Assembly (NCBI GenBank): GCA_900539175.1
Contig: UQAW01000011.1
Location: 1-64,000, forward strand
Reading direction: 5' to 3'
Length of the DNA stretch: 64,000 nucleotides
From: an uncultured Lachnospiraceae bacterium
GTDB lineage: Bacteria > Bacillota > Clostridia > Lachnospirales > Lachnospiraceae
The notes beneath the pieces are model-generated. The model had not been told where the DNA came from, did not search any database, and saw nothing but the letters and a program-made list of their open reading frames with translations. Each line of letters opens with the position of its first letter. Position 1 is the stretch's first letter. Positions 33,158 through 41,659 of the stretch are shown here, one piece after another. Both the position numbers and the translations under genes were made by a program.

Positions 33158-33446
33158 GGCGGACGGACGGTGACCGGAAGGCGCAGTGGGAATGGGGACT
33201 GCCGGCATCTGGTGGGGCTTCAACCTTAAGAAGTTCTAATGGAACATGCGGGCCGAAATTACAGAATCGGAGCAATTCGCGGGAAAATTTGATCATTTTC
33301 CCACTCAGTGCTCCTCGAAAATGGGTATGGTGTACCCATTTTCGTCTGTAATTTCGGCCCGCATGTTCCATAAGAACTTCTAAAAGGTTTGCAGATCCAC
33401 CGGATGCCTGGCAGTTCCCATTCCCACTGCGCCTTCCGGTCGCCTG
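33158..33446 (+). repeat. long palindromic structured element, copy B
   Basis: Same architecture as copy A with different stem sequences. P1 is about 47 bp (33169-33215 with 33397-33444, a few G-U pairs and one bulge). P2 is 34 bp (33231-33264 with 33346-33379, one mismatch at the same place as in A). P3 is GGAGC/GCTCC with an inner GGGAAAAT/ATTTTCCC hairpin and loop TTGATC. P4 is a perfect 12-bp hairpin. Shared unpaired motifs are CTTCAACCTTAA, CAATTCGC, ACTCAGTG and AGGTTTGCAGAT, and it is preceded by GGACGGAC. It fills the 440-base gap between sigK and the aminotransferase. Confidence 0.82.
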
Positions 33447-33517
33447 TTTTTGGTATTATTTTTTGTCTGAACCGCTTATCATCTTCAATGATATGAGATA
33501 TCGTTCAACGTTTGTTA

Positions 33518-34597
33518 TTATTTTACTCCCAGTACGTCTTTAAGGGCGGTGAGAGTTTCTTCTATGTTTTCTTCGGTGGCATTTTCTCCCATGTGGCCGA
33601 TTCGGATTAGTTTTCCGGCGTAGGGGCCGAAGGAGCCGGCGAGGAGGATGTTGTGGGTGGTTCTCATTTTGTTCAGAATTTCTTCTGCAGTGTAACCTTT
33701 GGGAATCTGGAAGGTGGTTACCGTGTTGGAGTAGCCTTCGGATGGATAGAGGGTCAGCCCCATGTCCTGGATTGTCTTTCGGGTTTTTGCGGCGATCCGG
33801 GCATGACGGGAAAGGATATCCGGGTCGGCTTTGATATTTTCCAGAGCCTCGCGGAGACCGTAGATATCGCTGGCAGGCATTGTGTAGGGGAACCATTTTT
33901 GTTCGTAGTAGTTTTCAAAAATTTTCAGGTTGGCATAGAAGGAAGCGATGGGGGCTTTTCGTTGTGCCATTGCTTCTTTGGCTGCTTTGCTGATTGTTAC
34001 GATGGACAGCCCGGGAGGGGCGGATATGGCTTTCTGAGAGCCGCCGCAGAGAATGTCGATCTGGTAGTCGTCAACACATACCTCTTCCCCAAACATGGCG
34101 GATACGGAATCAACTACGGTCATGATTCCGAAGGATTTCAGGAGGGGACAAATCTTTGAAATATCATTCAACATTCCCGTCGGTGTGTCACAGTGAACCA
34201 CGGTTGCGTATTTAAAATCGTGATCTTGTTCCAGATAGGATGACAGTTCCTGAGTATCCAGTGGATGGCTGTAGTCTTTGGTATAAAGAACCGGATTTCC
34301 TCCGTACATGCTGACAAAATCTTTGAAGCCTTCACCATAAATTCCATTATCAAGAACTAAGACACGATCTCCCGGCTCCGTCAGTGAAGCACAGGCTGCC
34401 TCCAGACCCAGAATTCCTTCTCCGTCCAGAATCAGGCTTTCATTTTCGGTATGAAGCAATTCACTGATTAATTCGCAGGTTTCCTTATAATATTCTACAA
34501 ATTCTACGTCCAGATCCGGATTCTGAAACTCTCTGCTCCGTGCCAGTCTCACGTTTTCGCGAACTTGCGTAGGACCTGGTGTCATCATTTTATACAT
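33518..34597 (-). CDS. class V PLP-dependent aminotransferase (alanine-glyoxylate type)
   Basis: The 359-residue fold-type I PLP enzyme starts MYKMMTPGPTQV and contains the PLP-binding segments GEGILGLEAA, VDSVSAMFGE and the Schiff-base lysine in CGGSQKAISAPPGLS. The family includes alanine-glyoxylate, serine-glyoxylate, purine-pathway and pyridoxamine-pyruvate aminotransferases, and the sequence alone does not tell which. The adjacent gene, 19 bases upstream, encodes an ECF transporter S component, so import of a vitamin or amine and its transamination may be linked. That link is inference. Confidence 0.88.
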   Translation of the reverse strand: MYKMMTPGPTQVRENVRLARSREFQNPDLDVEFVEYYKETCELISELLHTENESLILDGEGILGLEAACASLTEPGDRVLVLDNGIYGEGFKDFVSMYGGNPVLYTKDYSHPLDTQELSSYLEQDHDFKYATVVHCDTPTGMLNDISKICPLLKSFGIMTVVDSVSAMFGEEVCVDDYQIDILCGGSQKAISAPPGLSIVTISKAAKEAMAQRKAPIASFYANLKIFENYYEQKWFPYTMPASDIYGLREALENIKADPDILSRHARIAAKTRKTIQDMGLTLYPSEGYSNTVTTFQIPKGYTAEEILNKMRTTHNILLAGSFGPYAGKLIRIGHMGENATEENIEETLTALKDVLGVK

Positions 34598-34616
34598 GTT
34601 TGTTTCCTTCTTTCTT

Positions 34617-35165
34617 TTATTTGAAATATTTCGCAGCGATTTTCTGTAATCTTCCGACTACAATCAGTACAATTACTGCTGCTGCTCCAATCTGTACCAG
34701 ATTGCCTGGAATCGACGCTGCCGGTGCAATCCAGTTGCCGTAGATGATTCCTTCTGCAATATAATATCCTGCAATTTTTATAACGCAGGCAACGGCAATT
34801 GCCAGAGCATTCCAAGCAAATCCCTTATGTTTCTCGGTGATGGCACCTACAGCGAATCCCATAATTCCTACAATAATCAACGTAAATGGTGCCCATGCCG
34901 TCCAACCGGAAAGTAGATCAAAAAGTCCCATACCGATACCGCCGCAGATGGCACCCGTCTTCTTTCCGAAAATAATCGCGCCAATAAAAAGCGGAACATT
35001 GCCCAGATGTACCAGACCGCCGTTTGCCGCAATTGGCAGACGGATATTAACGAAGGCAGTAAACACATAGGTAAGTGCAATAAAGATTGCCGTAATCACC
35101 AGATCCCGGATCTGATTTCCTGATGCTTCTGCAGGTGATGCCGTTGTCGTCTTTTGCTGATTCAT
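34617..35165 (-). CDS. ECF transporter S component
   Basis: The 182-residue membrane protein has about five or six hydrophobic helices from residue 20 onward. It carries the S-component signature (ITAIFIALTYVFTAFVNIRLP, GGLVHLGNVPLFIGAIIFGKKTGAICGGIGMGLFDLL). Such proteins bind a vitamin and use a shared EcfA/A'/T module, which is not in this window. The ATG at 35165 is preferred, six bases after GAGGGA. The ligand is unknown; co-transcription with a PLP aminotransferase makes a B6-type vitamer one candidate. Confidence 0.85.
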   Translation of the reverse strand: MNQQKTTTASPAEASGNQIRDLVITAIFIALTYVFTAFVNIRLPIAANGGLVHLGNVPLFIGAIIFGKKTGAICGGIGMGLFDLLSGWTAWAPFTLIIVGIMGFAVGAITEKHKGFAWNALAIAVACVIKIAGYYIAEGIIYGNWIAPAASIPGNLVQIGAAAVIVLIVVGRLQKIAAKYFK

Positions 35166-35339
35166 AATCATTCCCTCATTTCCTTTGTAATTTTGAATTT
35201 TTTCTATGATACATGTTATTTGGCTTTTTTTAAATAACCAGTTTCTGTTTTTTAGGGCAGACCAGTTTTGTTCCAGAACATGTTTCACAAGAATAGTTTG
35301 TCTTATCTGCAGCTTTTTGATCGCAACAGATTACTCAAA

Positions 35340-35384
35340 AAAGACCAGATCCATCCACATTATTTTGGATAAATCTGGTCTCTT
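35340..35384 (-). terminator. terminator after the sugar kinase gene
   Basis: AAGACCAGAT and ATCTGGTCT arms, with a second inner ATCCA/GGAT pairing, are flanked by runs of A and T. It lies 31 bases after the kinase stop on the minus strand and ends in TTTTTTG there. Confidence 0.85.
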
Positions 35385-35414
35385 TCCTTTCATAACTACG
35401 CAAAATCTGTGTAA

Positions 35415-36386
35415 TTATTTCAAGGACGCCTTACAAATCAACGTCTCAATTTCACCCTTTTCCGGCATTACTTTCAATGCCCCTTTTCTGGTGGTTATCA
35501 TAGATGCTCCTGCGTTTGCAAAAGTAAGCAATTCTCTCAAATGATCCTCTGTCAGATTCTCAAGACCATGCTCCAGAACATAATTCAGCGCACATCCTTC
35601 AAACGTATCGCCTGCTCCCGTAGTCTCAATCGTCCCTGCCTGCAAAAAGGGCTGTACTTCCACAATCATATCTTTATAATAAGCTCTGCTACCCGCTTTT
35701 CCGAGGGTCACAAAAATCAACGGTATCTCATAGCTTTCCCGAAGCAGTTCCACCCCTTTTGTATAATCTGTCGTTCCTGTCATAAATTCCATTTCATTAT
35801 CGGAGATCTTCAGGATATCGCACTTCGATAATCCATATTCGATCTCTTTTCTGGCATCCTCCAGACTTTCCCACAGGGACTCTCTCAGGTTCGGATCAAA
35901 AGAAATCAGCAGTCCATTGTTTTTTGCCACATCAATGGCATATCTGGTTGCTGCTCTGACTCCTTCATGTGTAGATGACAGTGTACCAAAATGGAAGATT
36001 CTCCCTCCCTTTATGATGTCCTCCATCACCTCTTCTTTTTTCAGCATCATATCAGCTCCCGGATTCCGGTAAAAGCTGAATTCCCGGTCACCATCCGGCA
36101 GAGTATGCACGAAAGCAAGTGTTGTATGCACGGTTTCATCTACCACAAGATTCGTCACATCCGTTCCGCTTGTGCTTACCGCCTCCTTTAACTGCTGTCC
36201 GAAGAAATCATTTCCGACCTTTCCGATAAAAGCGGTCTTTTTACCTAATTTATTCAGCATCGCCAAAACATTACAGGGCGCTCCGCCGGGATTGGCCTCC
36301 ATCAAAGGATTCCCCTGCTTACTTTCTCCGTTTTCCGTAAAATCAATCAATAATTCTCCTAAAGCTACCACATCAAATGCTTTCAT
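35415..36386 (-). CDS. PfkB-family carbohydrate kinase, probable fructokinase
   Basis: The 323-residue ribokinase-family kinase phosphorylates a sugar with ATP. The N-terminal substrate motif GGAPCNVLAMLNKLGKKTAFIGKVGNDFFG and the C-terminal DTTGAGDTF-type site (ETTGAGDTFEGCAL) with the catalytic aspartate are intact. The ATG at 36386 follows AAGGAGATTGGGAAA. Sequence flavour is fructokinase-like (GELLIDF), but there is no sucrose or fructan gene beside it, so the substrate is uncertain. It is monocistronic with its own terminator. Confidence 0.88.
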   Translation of the reverse strand: MKAFDVVALGELLIDFTENGESKQGNPLMEANPGGAPCNVLAMLNKLGKKTAFIGKVGNDFFGQQLKEAVSTSGTDVTNLVVDETVHTTLAFVHTLPDGDREFSFYRNPGADMMLKKEEVMEDIIKGGRIFHFGTLSSTHEGVRAATRYAIDVAKNNGLLISFDPNLRESLWESLEDARKEIEYGLSKCDILKISDNEMEFMTGTTDYTKGVELLRESYEIPLIFVTLGKAGSRAYYKDMIVEVQPFLQAGTIETTGAGDTFEGCALNYVLEHGLENLTEDHLRELLTFANAGASMITTRKGALKVMPEKGEIETLICKASLK

Positions 36387-36526
36387 TTTTCCCAATCTCC
36401 TTACAACCAGTCTGTATCAAAAGAGATATCTCTATCGCTTTCTCCACCTTCTATCATAAAACACAACCCAAATATTGTCTGCACGTTTTCCAAAAGACAT
36501 ACAAAAGAATATGCTTTTTTAACAAA

Positions 36527-38704
36527 TCAGCTGAAAAATTTTGCAATGATATCTGCCAGATTGTATTCCGCAAAAACTGCGACTGCAACCAAAGATACCG
36601 TAGACATTATTTTTATAAATATATCCAGACACGGACCAACCGTATCTTTCAGCGGATCACCAACTGTATCACCGATAACTGCCGCATCATGTGCCGGACT
36701 TCCTTTTCCAGAACCGGAAATTTTTCCGGACTCAATATATTTCTTGCCATTATCCCATGCCCCGCCGGCATTTCCGGAAAAAATTGCAATCATAATGGAG
36801 CAGATGGTAGAACCGATAAGGATACCTCCTACAAACTCCGGTCCCAGGATAAATCCACATGCCACAGGTACGACAATTGCCAAAAGAGACGGAATCTTCA
36901 TCTCACCAATCGCACCCTTGGAAGAAATCTCAATACAGGTCTTATAATCCGGTTTTGCAGTTCCGTCAAGGATACCCGGGATTTCCCGAAACTGCCGGCG
37001 TACCTCAGCCACCATTTTCCGGGCTGCTTTCGCTACCGCTTCAATCAACATACCAGAAAACAAAAACGGCAAGGCTCCGCCCATAATAGCACCGGCCAGA
37101 GTCATTGGTTCCATCAGATTCAAAATTAATTCTGTACTGAAATCATTGTAAGAGTACAGATAAGAAATCATCAGCGCCAAAGCAGCCAAAGCTCCGGAAC
37201 CAATCGCAAAACCTTTTCCGATTGCCGCAGTGGTATTTCCCACGGAATCCAGAGTATCCGTGATTTTCCGCACTTCCGGTTTTAATCCGGACATTTCTGC
37301 AATACCGCCTGCATTATCCGATATAGGGCCATATGTATCAACAGAAACGGTTGCCGTTACAAAGGAGAGCATACCCATAGCAGCCATAGCTACCCCGTAC
37401 ATTCCTGATACCTGATAGGAAATAATGATGCCCACGCCCAAAACCAGACATGGAGCCATACAGGACTTCATACCGAGAGCCAGACCCTGCGTAATGGTAA
37501 GCGCTGCACCCTCCAGCGACGCATTCGCCAGATTCCGCGTCGGCTTATACTCAGAAGATGTATAAATCTCTGCAATGATACCAATTACAACACCCGCAAC
37601 TACGCCGATCGCAGCCGCTATCCAGGTTGAAAGCCATCCGCATTTAAACCCGAGAATGGTACGAAGAGACGTACTGTCATATCCGCGGAACATAATATAA
37701 GAAACCAGGAGTCCCATAACAATCGTCATTCCGGCAGCAATATACGTTGCACCGTCCAGATCCTTGTGGGGATCGTCTGCCATTCGTTTCTTAAATAACA
37801 AAAATGCGATTCCTATACAAGATGCAATCAAACCAATGGATACAAAAATCAATGGAAAAAGAATCAATGTTTTTAACAACTCATTGCTCATACCGGTATT
37901 TTCCGCCAATGACTTAGAAAACATATGATAAGCAAGAATAATACCTGATGAAATTGCACCGACAAAACTTTCCAGCAAATCAGATCCAAGTCCTGCTACG
38001 TCCCCTACATTATCACCTACATTATCTGCAATTGTAGCCGGATTTCTGGGGTCATCCTCCGGAATATGTGCCTCGGTTTTACCAACCAGGTCAGCTCCCA
38101 TGTCGGCAGCCTTCGTATAAATACCTCCGCCCACACGGTTAAACATAGCTACCATAGAACATCCCAATGCATAACCGGATAGTGTCATCGTAAATGGACA
38201 GAAACTTAATCCCAACATATTGGTATAGGATGCCTCTGTAATATCAATCTGTCCCATTCCAATACCAAAAACCATATAGACGATAAACACGCCAAGGAGA
38301 GCAAATCCTCCGACGCAGAGTCCCATAACAGAACCGCCGCGAAATGCAACTTTTACTGTTTCCCCAATATTACTTGTCTCCCTTGCACGGTTTGCCACTC
38401 TGACATTTGCATAGGTGGCTATTTTCATCCCTACAAACCCGGCGCACCCGGACATAACAGAACCAAGAATCAATGCAACCGCCGCATGCCAGGTTGTGAC
38501 AACAGCCATCAACACGGCCACAACAGCAACCACCATATAGAGAATCTTGTACTCATAATGGATAAACGCATTTGCACCGATCCGAATTGCCTCCGCAATT
38601 TCCTGCATTTCTTTGGTTCCCTCTGGCATGTGCTTTACTGTCAGAAAATTAAAGGCAGCAAAGCTAAGTGCCAGCACAGCAGCAATACAAACTACATAAA
38701 TCAT
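36527..38704 (-). CDS. hppA: membrane-bound K+-dependent pyrophosphatase (ion-pumping)
   Basis: The 725-residue integral membrane enzyme couples pyrophosphate hydrolysis to H+ and/or Na+ export. About 15-16 transmembrane helices are visible. The pyrophosphate site is complete: GGGIYTKAADMGADLVGKTE, IPEDDPRNPATIADNVGDNVGDVAG, DTYGPISDNAGGIAEM and the C-terminal DTVGDPLKDTVGP. Alanine in GNTTAAIGKG, where K+-independent enzymes have lysine, marks the K+-dependent class. Whether it pumps Na+ or H+ cannot be settled by eye. It starts at ATG after GGAGGTAAGAGG. Confidence 0.96.
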   Translation of the reverse strand: MIYVVCIAAVLALSFAAFNFLTVKHMPEGTKEMQEIAEAIRIGANAFIHYEYKILYMVVAVVAVLMAVVTTWHAAVALILGSVMSGCAGFVGMKIATYANVRVANRARETSNIGETVKVAFRGGSVMGLCVGGFALLGVFIVYMVFGIGMGQIDITEASYTNMLGLSFCPFTMTLSGYALGCSMVAMFNRVGGGIYTKAADMGADLVGKTEAHIPEDDPRNPATIADNVGDNVGDVAGLGSDLLESFVGAISSGIILAYHMFSKSLAENTGMSNELLKTLILFPLIFVSIGLIASCIGIAFLLFKKRMADDPHKDLDGATYIAAGMTIVMGLLVSYIMFRGYDSTSLRTILGFKCGWLSTWIAAAIGVVAGVVIGIIAEIYTSSEYKPTRNLANASLEGAALTITQGLALGMKSCMAPCLVLGVGIIISYQVSGMYGVAMAAMGMLSFVTATVSVDTYGPISDNAGGIAEMSGLKPEVRKITDTLDSVGNTTAAIGKGFAIGSGALAALALMISYLYSYNDFSTELILNLMEPMTLAGAIMGGALPFLFSGMLIEAVAKAARKMVAEVRRQFREIPGILDGTAKPDYKTCIEISSKGAIGEMKIPSLLAIVVPVACGFILGPEFVGGILIGSTICSIMIAIFSGNAGGAWDNGKKYIESGKISGSGKGSPAHDAAVIGDTVGDPLKDTVGPCLDIFIKIMSTVSLVAVAVFAEYNLADIIAKFFS

Positions 38705-38820
38705 AATACCTCTTACCTCCACAATACTTTTTTTGCTTGACCCTCGATTCTAGTATACGATAATTTCCATAGCATGGCAATGAAGATCTTCGTGCCGAAT
38801 AGCTCAAAATTGCGGTTTAA

Positions 38821-38861
38821 AAAAACCGCAACCCCTTGTAAAATAAAAGGATTGCGGTTTT
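38821..38861 (-). terminator. terminator of the trhP operon
   Basis: On the minus strand AAACCGCAATCC and GGTTGCGGTTT form a stem followed by TTTTTTAAACC, 27 bases after the trhP stop. Confidence 0.9.
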
Positions 38862-38887
38862 GCCATCATCAAAAATTCATACCAATA

Positions 38888-40117
38888 TTACATACTTTCT
38901 TTCCGTCGCAGAATATCGAATACATCCATCTCACACCCCAGATCAATCCAGAGTTTTTGTTTTGGATGGGGAGCGGATTCCATCGGATTTCCGTCATTAT
39001 CATAGATTCCTTTTACAGTCACAGAAATATTCCGTCCATCGGGTTTCATGATTTCGATTGTCTCACCTACCGAAAACTTATTGCGCTGTTCGATACTGTA
39101 AAAACCACGCTCATCACATGCTCCAACAATGCCTAGATATGTGTATTCCTGAATATAGGTATTATTGTCGTAAATCTGAGCATCGTCCGAAGGCTTTCCA
39201 TAGAAAAATCCAGTTGTAAACTGTCGATAAGTACAGTTGGAAATCTGTTCCCGATACCAGAGCATGTTCTCCTGATAAAGCTTGGGATCTTTCTTATAAT
39301 CATCGATCGCCTTTCGGTAAGTACGGGCGACCGTTGCCACATAAAGTGCGGTTTTCATACGTCCCTCAATCTTAAGACTGTCAATTCCGGCATTCAGAAT
39401 ATCCGGCAGATGTTCGATCATACACAGATCCTTGGAATTAAAGATGAATGTTCCCCGTTCATTCTCATAGACCGGCAGATATTCACCGGGGCGGGATTCT
39501 TCCACTACCGCATACTTCCAACGGCAAGGATGGGTACATGCCCCCTGATTGGCATCCCTGCCGGTAAAATAGTTACTGAGCAGGCATCTGCCGGAATAGG
39601 AAATGCACATAGCGCCGTGTATGAAGGTTTCAATCTCCAGATCCTCCGGAATATGCGCCCGAATCTCCCGAATCTCATCCAAAGACAGCTCCCGGGCGGT
39701 AACAACGCGCTTCGCGCCCTGCTGATGCCAAAAACAAAAGGTACTGTAATTGGTATTATTTGCCTGGGTACTTACATGACGTTCAATCTCCGGACAGACC
39801 TCTTTCGCAATCTGAAATACACCAGGATCAGAAATAATAAGTGCATCCGGTCCAATTTCCTTAAGTTCCCGGAAGTATTCCCGCACACCGTCCAAATCTT
39901 CATTGTGTGCCAATATATTGGCTGTCACATAGACCTTTACGCCATGTTCATGGGCAAAAAGTATCCCTTCTTTCATGTCCTCCATGGAAAAGTTCTTTGC
40001 CTTCGCCCGCAGACCAAATGCTTCACCGCCGATATAGACAGCGTCCGCACCGAAAATAACTGCTACTTTCAAAACTTCCAGGCTGCTGGCAGGCACCAGC
40101 AATTCCGGTTCTCTCAT
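38888..40117 (-). CDS. trhP: U32 peptidase-family tRNA hydroxylation protein TrhP
   Basis: A 409-residue U32-family protein. TrhP helps make 5-hydroxyuridine at position 34 of tRNA from prephenate. It has the TIM-barrel start ELLVPASSLEVLKVAVIFGADAVYIGG, then FIHGAMCISYSGRCLLSNYFTGRDANQGACTHPCRW with the conserved cysteines that bind a Fe-S cluster, and KIEGRMKTALYVATVARTYR. The ATG at 40117 follows GGAGGTACGT. It lies 13 bases after trmR, the methyltransferase acting on the same base, matching the B. subtilis yrrMNO order with one U32 gene instead of two. Confidence 0.92.
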   Translation of the reverse strand: MREPELLVPASSLEVLKVAVIFGADAVYIGGEAFGLRAKAKNFSMEDMKEGILFAHEHGVKVYVTANILAHNEDLDGVREYFRELKEIGPDALIISDPGVFQIAKEVCPEIERHVSTQANNTNYSTFCFWHQQGAKRVVTARELSLDEIREIRAHIPEDLEIETFIHGAMCISYSGRCLLSNYFTGRDANQGACTHPCRWKYAVVEESRPGEYLPVYENERGTFIFNSKDLCMIEHLPDILNAGIDSLKIEGRMKTALYVATVARTYRKAIDDYKKDPKLYQENMLWYREQISNCTYRQFTTGFFYGKPSDDAQIYDNNTYIQEYTYLGIVGACDERGFYSIEQRNKFSVGETIEIMKPDGRNISVTVKGIYDNDGNPMESAPHPKQKLWIDLGCEMDVFDILRRKESM

Positions 40118-40130
40118 ACGTACCTCCAAT

Positions 40131-40772
40131 CTATCGCTTCACACTCAGTGTGATGCCATCCCCCAGAGGGATAATCGCGGTTTCCAGTTCCTCATGATGT
40201 TTCAGTGTATAGAGATACTCCCGCATCCTCTTGTATATGGTACGGTTTCTCCGCTCCACGATATAATGCGATTCTACAATATCCCCATCCTGAAGGACAT
40301 TGTCAGAAATCAACACACTCCCGGGATGCATCAGCCGCAGGATCTCGGGCAGAAAATGAATATACTGTCCCTTGGCTGCATCCATAAAAATCAAATCGTA
40401 AGCATCTTCCAACGTTTTCAATAATTCCCTGGCATCTCCCGGCAGCAGGGTAATCTGAGCCTGACGGCCCGCCTCCCGAAAATGCTCTCTGGCAATGGGA
40501 ATTCTCTTTTCGTAATTTTCTATCGTCGTAATCTCACAATTCTCCGGTGCATATTCTGCCATAAAAAGAGCAGAGAATCCAATGGCGGTTCCCACCTCCA
40601 GGATTCTCTTCGGCTGCTGTATCTTCAAAAACACCTTCAAAAAACTCTGCATTTCCCTTCGAATAATGGGAACAAAATTCTTTTTTGCCTCCTGCTCCAG
40701 TTTTTCCAGATACGGCGTATGTCCTGCATCCATAGAATTGATGAACGTTATCATTCTTTCATCAACAATCAA
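40131..40772 (-). CDS. trmR: SAM-dependent O-methyltransferase TrmR
   Basis: The 213-residue class I methyltransferase resembles caffeoyl-CoA O-methyltransferases. Motif I ILEVGTAIGFSALFMAE binds SAM, and IFMDAAKGQYIHFLPEI and SDNVLQDGDI supply metal and substrate residues. In B. subtilis the homologue YrrM methylates 5-hydroxyuridine in tRNA to 5-methoxyuridine; the neighbour trhP supports that role. The start is TTG after GGAGAATAAG. The next upstream gene ends at 40774, so the two are coupled. Confidence 0.9.
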   Translation of the reverse strand: MIVDERMITFINSMDAGHTPYLEKLEQEAKKNFVPIIRREMQSFLKVFLKIQQPKRILEVGTAIGFSALFMAEYAPENCEITTIENYEKRIPIAREHFREAGRQAQITLLPGDARELLKTLEDAYDLIFMDAAKGQYIHFLPEILRLMHPGSVLISDNVLQDGDIVESHYIVERRNRTIYKRMREYLYTLKHHEELETAIIPLGDGITLSVKR

Positions 40773-40773
40773 C

Positions 40774-41274
40774 TTATTCTCCGCCTTCCTCTGTTCCTTC
40801 CATCACATGATTGATGCTTCCTTTGCCGGACGCACCGACATCGGAATCCATGCCATCCTCTTCAAAAGTCGGCTGCCCCTCTGTATTTTCCTTTGCCAAA
40901 ATTGCCAGCATTTCATCCACAATCTGATGCGTATTCAATATATAGCTGCCATTCTCCAACTTACCATAATAATTAGAAAGGCGGACCTGTACCCAAAAGA
41001 CAGCCGGACTTTCATGAATCAGTCCTTTTTCTTTTAAGAGCTTTCCGATTGCATACGTAGAGGTTCCGTCTCTTATAACGACAGTCACATCCTGTCCCTT
41101 AGCTTCTGTCGCGGCAACCGGTTTCTGATTCAGTACATCGTATCCAAAATCATAGGCAGACTTTCCCAGATATACAATCAGAAAAATCCCACAAATATAG
41201 ATAAGCAAACGAAGTATGCTTTTTACACTCGTAAGCGCAACCCGATATCCAGTATCCTTTTTCTTCTTATCCAT
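40774..41274 (-). CDS. MltG/YceG-like protein lacking the catalytic domain
   Basis: The 166-residue protein has one N-terminal transmembrane helix (about 20-42, ILRLLIYICGIFLIVYLG) and one extracellular LysM-like domain (VTVVIRDGTSTYAIGKLLKEKGLI). It also has the YceG N-terminal motif ending LENGSYILNTHQIVDEMLAIL, and an acidic Gly/Glu-rich tail. Full MltG transglycosylases have about 340 residues with a catalytic glutamate domain, which is missing. mltG occupies this place next to trmR in Bacillus, so this is the positional equivalent. It may anchor or regulate peptidoglycan enzymes. Confidence 0.78.
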   Translation of the reverse strand: MDKKKKDTGYRVALTSVKSILRLLIYICGIFLIVYLGKSAYDFGYDVLNQKPVAATEAKGQDVTVVIRDGTSTYAIGKLLKEKGLIHESPAVFWVQVRLSNYYGKLENGSYILNTHQIVDEMLAILAKENTEGQPTFEEDGMDSDVGASGKGSINHVMEGTEEGGE

Positions 41275-41309
41275 CTGTCACTCCTTTGCCGTCAACCTTC
41301 CGCTTCCTT

Positions 41310-41654
41310 TTACCATACTTCATCCGGTACTGAAATCGGAATTCTTTCCATAAGCTCATTATGAATCTTCTGCATCGTCTTGCACATGGTTAACTCTGCC
41401 TCCAGATATGCATTCACCAACGCATTGCTGCGAAGCTCTACATACTCTGACTCCAAATGGTCAACAGCTTCAAACAAATCAATGCCTTCCTGCCTTTGAA
41501 GCCGAAAATTCTTGCCTCGGAATTCATCCACTCTCCGGCGTAATTCAGAATCTTTATTTAACTCTTCTTCATACCGAAAATAATTCTGATATTCCTCGCT
41601 TTCCAGAAGAGCCTGAATCAGCGCTTCCATGCAGCCTGCTACATTATTTGTCAT
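41310..41654 (-). CDS. YlbF/YmcA-like family protein
   Basis: The 114-residue all-helical protein (MEALIQALLESEEYQNYFRYEEELNKDSELRRRVDEFRGKNF in overlapping pieces) matches the Com_YlbF family, whose Bacillus members stimulate RNase Y-dependent mRNA processing and competence. The ATG at 41654 lies just past the rnj stop and uses the GGAGG overlapping the end of rnj (ATGGAGGCTTAG). Proximity to RNase J supports a role in RNA turnover; this is inference. Confidence 0.82.
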   Translation of the reverse strand: MTNNVAGCMEALIQALLESEEYQNYFRYEEELNKDSELRRRVDEFRGKNFRLQRQEGIDLFEAVDHLESEYVELRSNALVNAYLEAELTMCKTMQKIHNELMERIPISVPDEVW

Positions 41655-41659
41655 TACTT

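Noticed and set aside
35166..35339. Riboswitch before the ECF S component
   Set aside because: No THF, TPP, cobalamin or preQ1-like conserved core could be recognised in the leader.
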